A DNA stretch of 64,000 nt from Magnetococcales bacterium (GCA_015231755.1 JADGAZ010000004.1:124001-188000), one strand, 5' to 3'; positions 25,183 to 34,853 are shown, counted from the first letter of the stretch. Notes: generated by a model not told the origin, from the letters alone. Program-made: numbers and translations.

Positions 25183-26865
25183 TTGAGAAACCACGCCGCC
25201 CCGACCCCCCAGGCCATTCTCGTCACCCTGCTGGCGCTTCTGACCGTCGCCCTGTTCACCCGGGGATTGACCGATCCGGATGTGGGCTGGCCCGATGCGG
25301 ACCGGGTGCTGATGGATGGCATGTTCATCCACGACTTTTTGCGGGATCTGGATCTCAACACCCTGTTCGACCGGAATTTTCTCGGCAACGCCTATCAATA
25401 CGCCATTCGCTATTTCGCCCAGTATCCCGCCTTGAGCCTGGGATCCAGACCTCCCTTCTTTCCGTTTGTCGAGGCGGTCTTCTTTTTTGTCTTCGGCATC
25501 CATGACTACAGCGCCAAATTGGCCCTGCTGCTGTTCGTCCTGATCGGTCTGTGGGCCTGGCACGATCTGGTGCGACGCACCCACGACCAGTCCACCGCCC
25601 TCATGGCCAGCGGCCTGCTATTCACCACCCCGTTCATCGTGCAGTGGGGCTGGTATCCCATGCTGGAAATCCCGGTGCTCGCCATGAGCCTGCTCACCGC
25701 CAACCTGTTGTGGCGTCACGTGACCAGTGGCGAGGCCAAATGGCTTTATCTGGCCGCCATCGCCTTCAGCCTCGCCTTGTGGACCAAACAGACCGCCTTG
25801 TTCATGGCGCCCTGGTTCGTGGTCTGGCTGATCGTCACCGGACAGGCGCGACCACTGCTCCAGGCCCGCACCACGTGGCTGGCCCTGGGAGTGGTGGCGA
25901 TGCTGACCGCGCCTCTGGCCGCGCTCACGATCTGGATGGGGAAAACCAATCTCGCCCTCGCCTTTCAAGGCATGGAGGCCGCCCATCAAAACGCCGATTG
26001 GACCCAATGGGCCTATCTGCGCCAATACCTGGACCTGCTGATTCAATACCAAGTGACCTACCCGGTACTGGCCCTCGCCGCCCTGGGTGTGATCACCACC
26101 TTGGTGCGCCGGGATCGCAACGCGCTTTTTTATCTGCTGCTGATCGTCACCACCTACCTTTTTTTCACCGCCCTCCACAGCTTCCGCATCGACCGCTACA
26201 CCATTTTCTGGGTACCGGGCTTCGCCCTGTTGGCCGCCTTGCCCTTTCACCACTTTCGCGACCAACCCCTGGTACGCCGTTTCGGCTGGCTGGCGATTGT
26301 CGGGATCATGATCCTGCAAATCCATCAGGTCCAAACCAAAACCCCCGCCTTCACCCAAGGCCATCGGGAAGCCGCCCTCCTCGCCCTGCAACACTCCAAA
26401 AATGGCCGCATCTTCATGGACGGCATCAACAATGGCTACTTCACCTACTATGTGCGTCTGAACGATCCGGATCGACGCTTTCATGTGCTGCGGGGGGACA
26501 AACTACTCCACTCCTCGTCGGTGTTCACCGAACATTGGACCCAAATCCATATCCGGGATCTTCAAGGCATCCAGAAACTGTTCGACCAGTACGGCATCGA
26601 CATCATCGTCGTGGAGGCGTTCAACTACGCCGAACTGGAAATTCACCAAACCCTGCGGGACTACCTGGAAACCGACGCCTTTGAACTGCTGCGGGTCATT
26701 CCGATCCACTCGACCCGCTCACGACTGATCGATCAAACCCTCAAAGTCTATCGATACAAACATCCCCACCCCCCCTCCAACAGCCGGATCTCCCTCTCCG
26801 TGCCTCTGGTGGGCAAAACCTTCGAGACCACGCTCCCGGAAACCCAAGGGGTCCATCAACCCTAG
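25183..26865 (+). CDS. Integral membrane glycosyltransferase, GT39/ArnT-like
   Basis: About 560 residues with some ten hydrophobic segments. The N-terminal part has the acidic pair PDVGWPDADRVLMDG after the first helix, the place of the catalytic Asp/Glu in GT-C enzymes, and SLGSRPPFFPFVEAVFFFVFG. The C-terminal third is soluble (HWTQIHIRDLQGIQKLFDQYGIDI). Such enzymes transfer a sugar from a polyprenyl-phosphate donor, consistent with the GT2 next door. The start is a TTG at 25183, 19 bp after the GT2 stop, the only start that keeps the first helix. Confidence 0.75.
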   Translation: MRNHAAPTPQAILVTLLALLTVALFTRGLTDPDVGWPDADRVLMDGMFIHDFLRDLDLNTLFDRNFLGNAYQYAIRYFAQYPALSLGSRPPFFPFVEAVFFFVFGIHDYSAKLALLLFVLIGLWAWHDLVRRTHDQSTALMASGLLFTTPFIVQWGWYPMLEIPVLAMSLLTANLLWRHVTSGEAKWLYLAAIAFSLALWTKQTALFMAPWFVVWLIVTGQARPLLQARTTWLALGVVAMLTAPLAALTIWMGKTNLALAFQGMEAAHQNADWTQWAYLRQYLDLLIQYQVTYPVLALAALGVITTLVRRDRNALFYLLLIVTTYLFFTALHSFRIDRYTIFWVPGFALLAALPFHHFRDQPLVRRFGWLAIVGIMILQIHQVQTKTPAFTQGHREAALLALQHSKNGRIFMDGINNGYFTYYVRLNDPDRRFHVLRGDKLLHSSSVFTEHWTQIHIRDLQGIQKLFDQYGIDIIVVEAFNYAELEIHQTLRDYLETDAFELLRVIPIHSTRSRLIDQTLKVYRYKHPHPPSNSRISLSVPLVGKTFETTLPETQGVHQP

Positions 26866-27086
26866 CAACCCGAATCATGGCCCCTCGCATCCGGCCATCC
26901 CCGGATCATTGACGAGCCCGCCTCCATTAAGGCAATATAGAGTCAATCGGACCCACATGGATCCAGGCCATGCAAAAACCTGGTGAATTTCCCCAGGTTC
27001 CCAGAACGGGTTTTCCGCCGGCGAGGCAGGCGTTCTGCTTTTCTTTCGGATCGGACAGCCCGACCGGCCAAACTGCGATTGAAACC

Positions 27087-28319
27087 ATGCGCGTTTTGCA
27101 TATTCTCGACCACTCCGCCCCCTTGCAAAGTGGTTATGTCTCCCGCACTCAGGCCATCCTGCGCCAACAACAGGCCATGGGGTGGGAAACCTGCCAGTTG
27201 ACCGGTCCCAAACACCCGTCACAAGAACGCCTCGCGGATACGGTGGAAAACTGGATCTTTCACCGCACCCCCCGTTCCCGATCCCTGCTGACGCGCATTC
27301 CGCTGCTGGAACAACTGGCGGTGATCACCGCCTTGAAACAACGCATCCTGACGCTGGCCGACACCTTGAAACCCGATCTGCTCCACGCCCACTCGCCGGT
27401 GCTCAACGGTCTGGCCGCCTGGCAGGCGGGTCAACGCCTGGGCCTGCCGGTGGTCTACGAAATCCGCGCCTTCTGGGAAGACGCCGCCGTCAGCCATGGC
27501 ACCGCGCACCCGCACGGTCCCCGCTATCATCTCAGCCGGGCCATGGAAACCCATCTGGTGCGACGGGTCGATGCGGTCACGGTCATCTGCGAGGGGCTGC
27601 GTCAGGAGATTCTGACCCGGGGAGCCCGTCCGGAACGAATCACGGTGATCCCCAACGCCGTGGAGATCGAACGCTTCGCCCCGGCGGCCACTCCGGCACC
27701 CCGACTGGCGGGCATCGACACCCGGGGGCGGGAAATTCTCGGATTTTTTGGCTCGTTTTACGCCTACGAAGGACTCGCTCTCCTCCTGGAAGCCCTGCCG
27801 GCGATCCGCGCCCGCAGACCCGATATTCTGCTGGTGCTGGTGGGAGGCGGTCCCGAAGAGGCGCAACTGCGCCAACGGACCCGGGAACTGGGTCTGGAAG
27901 GACAGGTCCACTTCACGGGACGCATCCCCCCGGAAACGGTTCCCGACTTCTACGCTCTGGTGGATTTGATGGTCTTTCCCCGCCTGCCCATGCGCCTGAC
28001 CCATCTGGTCACCCCCTTGAAACCCCTGGAGGCCATGGCCGCCCAACGGCTGGTGGTGGCCTCGGATGTGGGCGGACACCGGGAGTTGATCACCCCTAGG
28101 CAAACCGGCGTATTGTTTCCGGCGGGCAACGGTCAGGCCCTGGCCGACACCCTGAGCGCTTTGCTGGAAAACCGTTCGTCCTGGCAACCGATGATCCAGC
28201 AGGCGGCCCGTTTCGTCCGGGAGGAACGCACCTGGAGCGCCAGCGCAGCCCGCTATCGACCGGTTTACGAAGCCCTGGTCACAACCGTCTCCCGGGCCAC
28301 CCGGGGAGGGCGTCCATGA
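27087..28319 (+). CDS. Family 4 glycosyltransferase, XrtA-associated
   Basis: 410 residues with the GT-B fold. The N-terminal MRVLHILDHSAPLQSGYVSRT is the signature opening of the exosortase A-associated GT4 family. The C-terminal domain has ERITVIPNAVEIERF, LGFFGSFYAYEGLALLLEA, and the donor-site FPRLPMRLTHLVTPLKPLEAMA with the E-x7-E type pattern. It adds a sugar to the lipid-linked EPS repeat. The start is the ATG at 27087. The 221-bp gap before it has a 7-bp hairpin (26977-26999) and no clear promoter. Its end overlaps the ligase gene by 4 bp. Confidence 0.88.
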   Translation: MRVLHILDHSAPLQSGYVSRTQAILRQQQAMGWETCQLTGPKHPSQERLADTVENWIFHRTPRSRSLLTRIPLLEQLAVITALKQRILTLADTLKPDLLHAHSPVLNGLAAWQAGQRLGLPVVYEIRAFWEDAAVSHGTAHPHGPRYHLSRAMETHLVRRVDAVTVICEGLRQEILTRGARPERITVIPNAVEIERFAPAATPAPRLAGIDTRGREILGFFGSFYAYEGLALLLEALPAIRARRPDILLVLVGGGPEEAQLRQRTRELGLEGQVHFTGRIPPETVPDFYALVDLMVFPRLPMRLTHLVTPLKPLEAMAAQRLVVASDVGGHRELITPRQTGVLFPAGNGQALADTLSALLENRSSWQPMIQQAARFVREERTWSASAARYRPVYEALVTTVSRATRGGRP

Positions 28320-29809
28320 GAGACCTGGTTCTGACCCTCTTCATCTTCGGTCTGTTGCCGGTGGCCTTTTTCCGCCCGTTCGTGGGCCTGACGCTGTGGG
28401 CGTGGATCAGCTACATGAATCCCCACCGCCTGACCTGGAGCTTTGCCTATAATTTCCGCTTCAACCTGATCGTGGCCATGATCACCATCCTCGGCATCCT
28501 CTTTCACCGACAGGTCAAACTGAGGATCCCGCTGCGCTCCACCAGCGTTTTGCTGATCATTTTTGTCTGCTGGACCATACTCTCCGCCTTCTACGCCCTG
28601 CGCCCGGAAGCGGCCATGGGTCAGGTGGATATTTTTCTGCGCATCCAGATCATGGTTGTCGCCACCATGATGCTGATTCAAAGCCGCAGGCAAATCATCG
28701 GTCTGGTTGCGGTCATCGCATTTTCCATCGGCTTCTATGGCTTGAAAGGCGGCATTTTCACCTTGAACACCGGCGGACGCTACCGGGTCTTGGGACCGGA
28801 TCAGTCCTTCTTCATCGACAACAATCACTTCGCCGCCGCCATGATCATGACCATCCCGCTGGTCTATTTTTTGTACATCCACTCCACCCAACGCCTGTTG
28901 CGGTATCTGATGATCGCCACCATCGGCTTTTCGCTGCTCGCCGTGCTGGGGAGCTATTCCCGGGGCGGATTCGTGGGACTGGCGGTGGTGGGCTTGATCT
29001 TCTGGTGGAAAAGCCGACACAAAATCCTATCGTTGCTGTCGCTGTCACTTTTGGCGGTCAGCACCTTCTGGGCCATGCCCGCCAGTTGGCATGATCGCAT
29101 GACCCCGGTGATCGACGCCGGTCTCTCCTCCCTGAGCCTGCTGGATACCAGCGAAAAGAAACCCAATCACCCCAAACCCGCCAATCCGGCCCGGGCTTCC
29201 ATCACCACACCCACCCAATCCACCAACAACAAGACCATGCCCTCTTTTGAAATCCTGGACATGCTGGATCAGGACCACGAACTGTTGCAAGACAAATCCG
29301 TGACCGGACGCCTGGACGCCTGGAGACTGGCCCTGCTCGTGGCCAACGATCATCCCATCCTGGGGGGCGGATTCAGAACCTTCGACCAGTCCACCTTCGA
29401 TCGCTACACCCCGGGTGTATACCGGCACGCGGCCCACAGCATCTATTTTGAAATTCTGGCGGAACAAGGCTATGTCGGGTTTACCATCTGGCTGCTTCTG
29501 CAACTATCCGCCTTGCAGATGGGGCGCTGGATCATTCGGCAAACCCGGAACGAACCGGATTTGCGCTGGGCCAACGATCTGGCCCGCATGTTTCAAGTCT
29601 CCATGGTGGGCTACTATGCTGCTGGGGCTTTTTTGAGCATGGGTTACTTCGATCTGCCGTACCATCTCATGGCCATTTTGATCATGACCAAAATCAATGT
29701 TGAAAATTATTACAAAGAAAAACAAAAGATATTGATTCCACCCCCACGGATTCACCCTGGCCCTGGCACCACACGCAAACCCATGCCGTGGAAAGCTGGT
29801 ACCGTATAA
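28316..29809 (+). CDS. O-antigen ligase-like protein, XrtA-associated
   Basis: 497 residues with ten or more membrane helices. It opens RDLVLTLFIFGLLPVAFFRP followed by WAWISYMNPHRLTWSFAY, the hallmark of the exosortase A-associated putative O-glycosylation ligase. A large periplasmic loop (about 265-360) ends at the Wzy_C-type motif DHPILGGGFRTFDQ with GVYRHAAHSIYFEILAEQG. It would polymerise or ligate the EPS or a glycan to protein. It is the last gene of the plus-strand EPS arm and is convergent with the protease gene, 6 bp away. Confidence 0.9.
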   Translation: MRDLVLTLFIFGLLPVAFFRPFVGLTLWAWISYMNPHRLTWSFAYNFRFNLIVAMITILGILFHRQVKLRIPLRSTSVLLIIFVCWTILSAFYALRPEAAMGQVDIFLRIQIMVVATMMLIQSRRQIIGLVAVIAFSIGFYGLKGGIFTLNTGGRYRVLGPDQSFFIDNNHFAAAMIMTIPLVYFLYIHSTQRLLRYLMIATIGFSLLAVLGSYSRGGFVGLAVVGLIFWWKSRHKILSLLSLSLLAVSTFWAMPASWHDRMTPVIDAGLSSLSLLDTSEKKPNHPKPANPARASITTPTQSTNNKTMPSFEILDMLDQDHELLQDKSVTGRLDAWRLALLVANDHPILGGGFRTFDQSTFDRYTPGVYRHAAHSIYFEILAEQGYVGFTIWLLLQLSALQMGRWIIRQTRNEPDLRWANDLARMFQVSMVGYYAAGAFLSMGYFDLPYHLMAILIMTKINVENYYKEKQKILIPPPRIHPGPGTTRKPMPWKAGTV

Positions 29810-29815
29810 GAAACG

Positions 29816-30913
29816 CTACCGTTCGACGATCAACTGATCGCTGAGATGATCGATCCTCCACCGGCCCAGACGCTTGAGATCCTGAATGCCGAACAACGGG
29901 CGATTGAGCGCGCTAATATCCAAAAGATCCTCCTTTCCGCTCCCGGATGAATCCGGATCACCCGCCTTGGGGGAGATATCCGGGCTTTTTTCCTTGTCCT
30001 TGTCCTTGTCTTTATCCTTGTTTTTCTCTTTCTCCGACTCTTTGTCCTTCTTCTGGGGTGGCAGAGAGAATCCCTCCACATCCTTCAACTCCATATCCCC
30101 CACCCGCAACGAAGCGACCTTGAACACCGTGGAATCGATCATGCTGCCATCCGCGATCCGAGATTTGGCGGTGCCGATCAGATCACTCTTTTTCAGCGTA
30201 CCGCTCCGTACCAGCCAGGAGACCACATCCTCGGGCAAAGCCAAATTCGACGAACCGGTATCCAAAACCGCCTCGATCTCCTGGTTGTTGTTGATGCGCA
30301 CATTGATCAGATAAATTCCACTGGGATCCCGCTTCAAAGGCACGACGCCAACCCGTCCGAACAGCGTGGCATGGGTCAGTTTGTCAAAAGGGACCACGGT
30401 TTCCCGGCCATCATGGGCCATGATCACCCGATCCCGGGCGATCTCCCGCACCACTCCCCCATCCACCTGCTCCCCCAGACGGTAACGATAACCGTTGATC
30501 AACGCACTTTTGACAAATCCCCGCACATCCTCTCCCGCGGTGGGCACCAGGATTTGACTGACCTTCCAGGGGCCGGGTGTCGCGGTTCTGATGGTTTCGT
30601 CCTTGCCGACCGGGTGAATCTCATAACGCCCCACCTCTCCCAGATCGGTCATCTTTTTCTTGATCTCGTCGAGATTTTTTCTCAAGTCATCCAGTTCTGG
30701 ATCCGCTCCCCGGCTGGAAGCCGCGGAACCATGGGAACGTTGACCGGGTGGAACCGTGGGATCCCCCACCGGCTGACACTCCCCCTTGCGGAACAGGGCC
30801 GGATCACCCCCCTTGCCATCCGAACACTGGATGATCTCCTCTGTCGCGCCCACCGGCGCGGTGTTCAACAACGCGCACAGCGTCATGGCGAAGGGTCCGA
30901 TCCTGCTGCGCAT
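29816..30913 (-). CDS. Exported retropepsin-like aspartic protease
   Basis: About 365 residues. A signal peptide (SRIGPFAMTLCALLNTAPVGA) is followed by a Lys/Asp linker and coiled segment (70-95), then a retropepsin-like domain with IEAVLDTGSSNLALP (catalytic D218-T-G) and a closing NRPLFGIQDLKRL near 338-349. Such one-domain proteases act as dimers. Between the two halves lies an unusual Lys/Asp/Glu-rich insert (288-316, including KDKDKDKDKEK). GGGGAAA precedes the ATG at 30913. It lies 11 bp after the preceding unknown gene, so it is likely co-transcribed with that and the transglycosylase. Confidence 0.75.
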   Translation of the reverse strand: MRSRIGPFAMTLCALLNTAPVGATEEIIQCSDGKGGDPALFRKGECQPVGDPTVPPGQRSHGSAASSRGADPELDDLRKNLDEIKKKMTDLGEVGRYEIHPVGKDETIRTATPGPWKVSQILVPTAGEDVRGFVKSALINGYRYRLGEQVDGGVVREIARDRVIMAHDGRETVVPFDKLTHATLFGRVGVVPLKRDPSGIYLINVRINNNQEIEAVLDTGSSNLALPEDVVSWLVRSGTLKKSDLIGTAKSRIADGSMIDSTVFKVASLRVGDMELKDVEGFSLPPQKKDKESEKEKNKDKDKDKDKEKSPDISPKAGDPDSSGSGKEDLLDISALNRPLFGIQDLKRLGRWRIDHLSDQLIVER

Positions 30914-30924
30914 GACGATTTCCC

Positions 30925-32064
30925 CTACCTGGATTGCAACAACACGGTCACCGCATGCCCCACCAACCACAAATCCTTTCCGGTCAGAGCGTAACGCTGG
31001 GCCAGATGATCGGTCAGTCGGGTGGAGTCGTTCCGGGTCTCGGCGGGAAGTTCGTTCAACCAGGCCATGATCGCCTGTTTGCCATACTTGTCAAACAGGG
31101 CCTTTTTCCAGTTGCCCGGGAAACCGGAACGCTCTTTGGCAAACCCTTCCACCCCGGATTCGGCGATCTCCAACAAGATCTCCCGGGTGATCCGGAACGG
31201 CTGCGGCCCCTCCCCGAAGGTGGCCACCACGTTGTCCACATACGCTTCCACCGACGAGGAACACAATCCGGTGGCCGCCTCGAAGGACAAACGAGTCTTG
31301 GCGATCCGTTTCCGGTCCACGCCCCGCAGACGCTGTTCCAGGATTTTCTGCAAGTCGATGTTGGCCTGCCGGGCGGTGCCGTCGAAGCTGCCCTTCTGGA
31401 GAATGACATGAACCGTATCGTTGTTCTCCCGTTCCGGGAAGTCCGACTGGTAGAAAAAGTGTCGCACCTCTCCCAGAATCATGTCATCCCGATCCAGATA
31501 AAAAACCCGCACCCCGATCCAGGCCCGATCATCCACTCCCCCCATGGCGTAAAGCGGAGTGAAATCGTAGCTCAGACGCAGCAGAGGTTTGGGAAACTCC
31601 CGTTGCACCATCTGGGCATCCTGATTCTGGGCATACTGAAAGAAAAGCATGCCGTCCCGCAGCTTGGCCGTGACTCCCTGAAACGGATCGGCCTGGGGCT
31701 TGTTGGCCTCCGCGCCCTTGACGGGGGTTTTTTTGCCGGTTTTCTTTTCGATCTCCCGGGTGATTTCATCGTAGAGGGGATTTTTGGCATCCGGGGAGTC
31801 GGAGACCCCATCCTTGTCCTTGTCTTTGTTGCGGGAGGGTTTCTGGGCCCCTTTGGGTTGGGGACAGTCGTTGTGGTTGGGGGTGACGTTCCAGTCGTTG
31901 CCGACCCCTTTGCCTTCCGCACGATTGAAATCGTCCTGGAAACTCTCTTCCGCCGCCCAAACGATGGGGACCGCTGTCCACAGGGCCGCGCTCACCAGGA
32001 TCCAAAACAGTCTTCCCCCGCCACGACGCGAACGAACACCATCAACCGGGTTGAATACCCGCAC
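30925..32064 (-). CDS. Exported protein of unknown function, LamG-like start
   Basis: About 379 residues. A signal peptide (RLFWILVSAALWTAVPIVWA) is followed by SFQDDFNRAEGKGVGNDWNV, which resembles the DDFNRAxGxLGxNWxV opening of LamG-like beta-sandwich domains. An acidic loop DKDKDGVSDSPD (81-92) of the thrombospondin type 3/calcium-binding kind interrupts it. The C-terminal third is helical and has no family I recognise. GGAG lies 5 nt before the GTG at 32064; the longer frame overlaps the transglycosylase. It lies between a lytic transglycosylase and a protease in one transcription unit, so a cell-wall or surface role is likely. Confidence 0.65.
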   Translation of the reverse strand: MRVFNPVDGVRSRRGGGRLFWILVSAALWTAVPIVWAAEESFQDDFNRAEGKGVGNDWNVTPNHNDCPQPKGAQKPSRNKDKDKDGVSDSPDAKNPLYDEITREIEKKTGKKTPVKGAEANKPQADPFQGVTAKLRDGMLFFQYAQNQDAQMVQREFPKPLLRLSYDFTPLYAMGGVDDRAWIGVRVFYLDRDDMILGEVRHFFYQSDFPERENNDTVHVILQKGSFDGTARQANIDLQKILEQRLRGVDRKRIAKTRLSFEAATGLCSSSVEAYVDNVVATFGEGPQPFRITREILLEIAESGVEGFAKERSGFPGNWKKALFDKYGKQAIMAWLNELPAETRNDSTRLTDHLAQRYALTGKDLWLVGHAVTVLLQSR

Positions 32065-32095
32065 GCGCGCTCCAGAAGCGAAAGATCCGGACACG

Positions 32096-32911
32096 TCACA
32101 TGGCTCCGAGATAGGCCCGGTAAAAATGAAGCACCTTGGCCACATATTGCTGGGTTTCCTCGTAAGGGGGGACGGTATTGCCAAATTTCTTGACCGCCCC
32201 CGGTCCGGCATTGTAGGCCGCCAGGGAGAGGATCAGATTGTTGTTGAACTGGCCGAGCAGATCCCGCAAATAACGCACTCCGCCATCGATGTTGGAGGCC
32301 GGATCGGTGGGATCCATCACCCCCAGATCCTGGGCGGTTCCGGGCATGAGTTGCATCAATCCCACCGCGCCTTTGGGGGAGACCGCCAACGGATTGAAAT
32401 CCGACTCGGTTTTGATCACGGCCTTGATCAAGGCGCTGTGAATCTGATAGCGCATGGAAGCGTCATGGATGGTCTCGGCCACGGAACGGTTCGAGGCACT
32501 CAGATACTGGGGAAAGGTGTTGCTCCCGAAGGTGACGACCTTGGGCCCGGTATTGCGGCCATCGTAACGGATCATCCGGGAAGCGCTGAGGGAATTGGCG
32601 GGTGTGGTGAGGGATTTGTTGCGTTTGTCCTGGGGTCTGGCGGCCAGTCCTTTGGGTTTTTTCGGCTCTTTGGGGGAGGAGATCAGCAACCGGTATTCCG
32701 GCCCCAGGGGACGATCCGTCAAATGGATGACTCCGTTGGAGTCGGTGAAGGTGTAGATATCGGCCACTGCCGGGCTGACCGACCCGAATCCACCCAACAA
32801 GGCCATCAACACCACCCAAGAGGAACCAGGTCTCCAGGTACCGCTCCGTGGCACCGGGGTCCGATTCTTTCCGGGGGTGGCACGCTTCGGATCATTCATG
32901 TCGTCGCTCAT
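32096..32911 (-). CDS. Lytic transglycosylase with DUF4124 domain
   Basis: 271 residues. After a hydrophobic signal segment (about 32-50) there is a DUF4124-like stretch (IYTFTDSNGVIHLTDRP) and an SLT domain: AVIKTESDFNPLAVSPKGAVGLMQLMPGTA with the catalytic glutamate, and LILSLAAYNAGPGAVKKF. It cleaves peptidoglycan in the periplasm. The short cytoplasmic N-terminus is Arg/Lys-rich. It is the first gene of a three-gene exported set. Confidence 0.9.
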   Translation of the reverse strand: MSDDMNDPKRATPGKNRTPVPRSGTWRPGSSWVVLMALLGGFGSVSPAVADIYTFTDSNGVIHLTDRPLGPEYRLLISSPKEPKKPKGLAARPQDKRNKSLTTPANSLSASRMIRYDGRNTGPKVVTFGSNTFPQYLSASNRSVAETIHDASMRYQIHSALIKAVIKTESDFNPLAVSPKGAVGLMQLMPGTAQDLGVMDPTDPASNIDGGVRYLRDLLGQFNNNLILSLAAYNAGPGAVKKFGNTVPPYEETQQYVAKVLHFYRAYLGAM

Positions 32912-33010
32912 CGTTCACCATCGCCACTCAACCATGATCAGTCCCATGAAATCATCCCAGGCCGCCATGGCCAGACCCAATACGGGGTCAGGGGGGCGAC
33001 TCCTTGTTTT

Positions 33011-33379
33011 TCAGTCACCGCTCAAAAAACGCAACGCCACTCCCCGATCCGTGAGCCGGGGAATGTCGCAATAAAAGCGGTATTCCCCATCCGACGCACC
33101 AGTCGGCAACGCAAAACACAATACCCCTTCCTCCCCTTCCACCAGCCCGAAAGGCCGCTCCCGGGTGCCCAGAAAAGCGCCGACGGTACTCATAGCCTCC
33201 AGTCGTCCCCGGGTCACGGCACCGTTGGCCATGAGCAGCTTGACCCACGGGCGCAAGGGATAACGAGGGGCCTGACGTCGTTCCGTGACCCGGCTCCGCG
33301 CGTTGCCGCAGAAGAACCAAGACCATCCGTGCCATCCGGCGTCTTTCAACCGGGCCTCTTTCAACCCGGAAGCATTCAA
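33011..33379 (-). CDS. PilZ-domain protein
   Basis: 122 residues. The PilZ signature is present as TERRQAPRYPL (RxxxR) and AMSTVGAFLG in place of the (D/N)xSxxG motif, so the second motif has Met where Asp or Asn is usual and c-di-GMP affinity may be reduced. It would be a cytoplasmic c-di-GMP effector; the HD-GYP protein encoded at 41-42 kb degrades that molecule. The TTG at 33379 overlaps the threonine synthase stop (TTGA); later starts are possible because the first 30 residues are not conserved-looking. Confidence 0.7.
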   Translation of the reverse strand: MNASGLKEARLKDAGWHGWSWFFCGNARSRVTERRQAPRYPLRPWVKLLMANGAVTRGRLEAMSTVGAFLGTRERPFGLVEGEEGVLCFALPTGASDGEYRFYCDIPRLTDRGVALRFLSGD

Positions 33380-34758
33380 TCCAGCACCTCACGCATGAAG
33401 GCCCGCACCGCTTCCGGGTCCGGATCCAGAATGCGGCACCGGGTGGGACGCTCCATCAATCCGTCCAGAGAGGCGGGCACAGGCGGCTCCATCCCCACGG
33501 CCTTGTGGACCGCCTCGCCGAACTTGGCCGGATGGGCGGTGGCCAGACAGATGGCCTCGGGAAAATCCTGAGCCGCCTCCAATCCCACGGCGGTATGGGG
33601 ATCCACCAGCACGCCACACCCCTCCCAGGTGGAACGGATGCGGTCGAGGGTCTGCTGCTCTCCCACCCGACGGGGGACAAAAATCTCTGCGGCCTGTTGT
33701 CGCTTGGCCTCGGGCACGGCGAACATCCCTTCGCTTTGCAACCGTCCCATCGCGCCACGCACCGCCTCGGGATCCTCGTCGAGCAGATAATACAGATACC
33801 GCTCGAAATTGGAGGAGATCTGGATATCCATGGAAGGACTGATGGTCGGTTGCACCGTGCCGATCCGATACGCGCCGCTTTCCATGAAACGGACCAGAAT
33901 GTCGTTGCGATTCGTGGCCAGCACCAGCCGTTCCACCGGCAATCCCATGCGCATGGCCATGTAACCGGCAAAAATATCGCCAAAATTGCCGGTGGGAACG
34001 GAGAAGATCACCCGCTTTTCCGGGTCTCCGCCAGTGACACGTCCCCAGGCGTGGACGAAATACACAATCTGGGCCAAGATGCGCGCCCAGTTGATGGAAT
34101 TCACCGCGCCCAGGCGGTAGGCCTGTTTGAAGGGCAAATCGTTGAACAACGCCTTGACGATATTCTGCCCATCGTCAAAAGAGCCGCGAATGGCGATGTT
34201 GTGAACATTGGCATCCAGCACCGAGGTCATCTGCCGTTCCTGGATCGGCGACACCCGGCCATGGGGATGGATAATGAAGACATGGATCCCGGCCCGGCCC
34301 CGCACCCCGTGAATGGCGGCAGAGCCGGTATCCCCGGAGGTGGCGCCCAAAATATTGAGCCGGCCCTGTTCTTCGGAAAGCAACGTCTCGAACAGATTGC
34401 CCAGAAACTGCAACGCCACATCCTTGAAGGCCAAGGTGGGGCCATGGAACAGTTCCAGGATCCAATGGTTGCCGGCGCGGATCACGGGGGTGATCCCGGG
34501 ATGGGAAAAAGTGGCAAAAGAACGCCGCACCAGTTCCGGGAGTTGCCCGGTCACGGTTTCCCCCCGGGTCATAAAGGGGGTCATCACCTCCACCGCCAGA
34601 TCCTGAAAGGAAAGCTGCGACCATTGACGCAACCGCTCCCCATCCACGGTGGGAATCCGTTCCGGCAGCAGCAGGCCACCATCCGTGGCCAATCCCATCA
34701 TCACGGCCTTAGAAAAGGAGATCGGGGAGACTCCACCCCGTGTACTGACGTAACGCAC
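33376..34758 (-). CDS. thrC: Threonine synthase
   Basis: 460 residues. It converts O-phosphohomoserine to threonine with pyridoxal phosphate. Features are the N-terminal MRYVSTRGGVSPISFSKAVM, the PLP lysine K112 in HGPTLAFKDVALQFLG, LGATSGDTGSAAIHG and FSVPTGNFGDIFAGYMA. The length fits the class of E. coli-like long enzymes. The start is a GTG at 34758 with AAGGAG upstream. A set of three GGACAAT repeats lies about 100 bp upstream and may be regulatory. It overlaps the PilZ gene. Confidence 0.95.
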   Translation of the reverse strand: MRYVSTRGGVSPISFSKAVMMGLATDGGLLLPERIPTVDGERLRQWSQLSFQDLAVEVMTPFMTRGETVTGQLPELVRRSFATFSHPGITPVIRAGNHWILELFHGPTLAFKDVALQFLGNLFETLLSEEQGRLNILGATSGDTGSAAIHGVRGRAGIHVFIIHPHGRVSPIQERQMTSVLDANVHNIAIRGSFDDGQNIVKALFNDLPFKQAYRLGAVNSINWARILAQIVYFVHAWGRVTGGDPEKRVIFSVPTGNFGDIFAGYMAMRMGLPVERLVLATNRNDILVRFMESGAYRIGTVQPTISPSMDIQISSNFERYLYYLLDEDPEAVRGAMGRLQSEGMFAVPEAKRQQAAEIFVPRRVGEQQTLDRIRSTWEGCGVLVDPHTAVGLEAAQDFPEAICLATAHPAKFGEAVHKAVGMEPPVPASLDGLMERPTRCRILDPDPEAVRAFMREVLD

Positions 34759-34853
34759 CTGGACAACTCCTTCAAGCGAACGGAACCGAACACGTCATGA
34801 GCCAAACTCTCTATCGGTCACAAGCCCCGCCGGGTTGAACGATGAGAGGGTTG

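Noticed and set aside
33015-33392. 125-residue minus-strand frame overlapping the PilZ gene
   Set aside because: Arg/Gly-rich shadow frame with no domain; the frame at 33011-33379 has the PilZ motifs.
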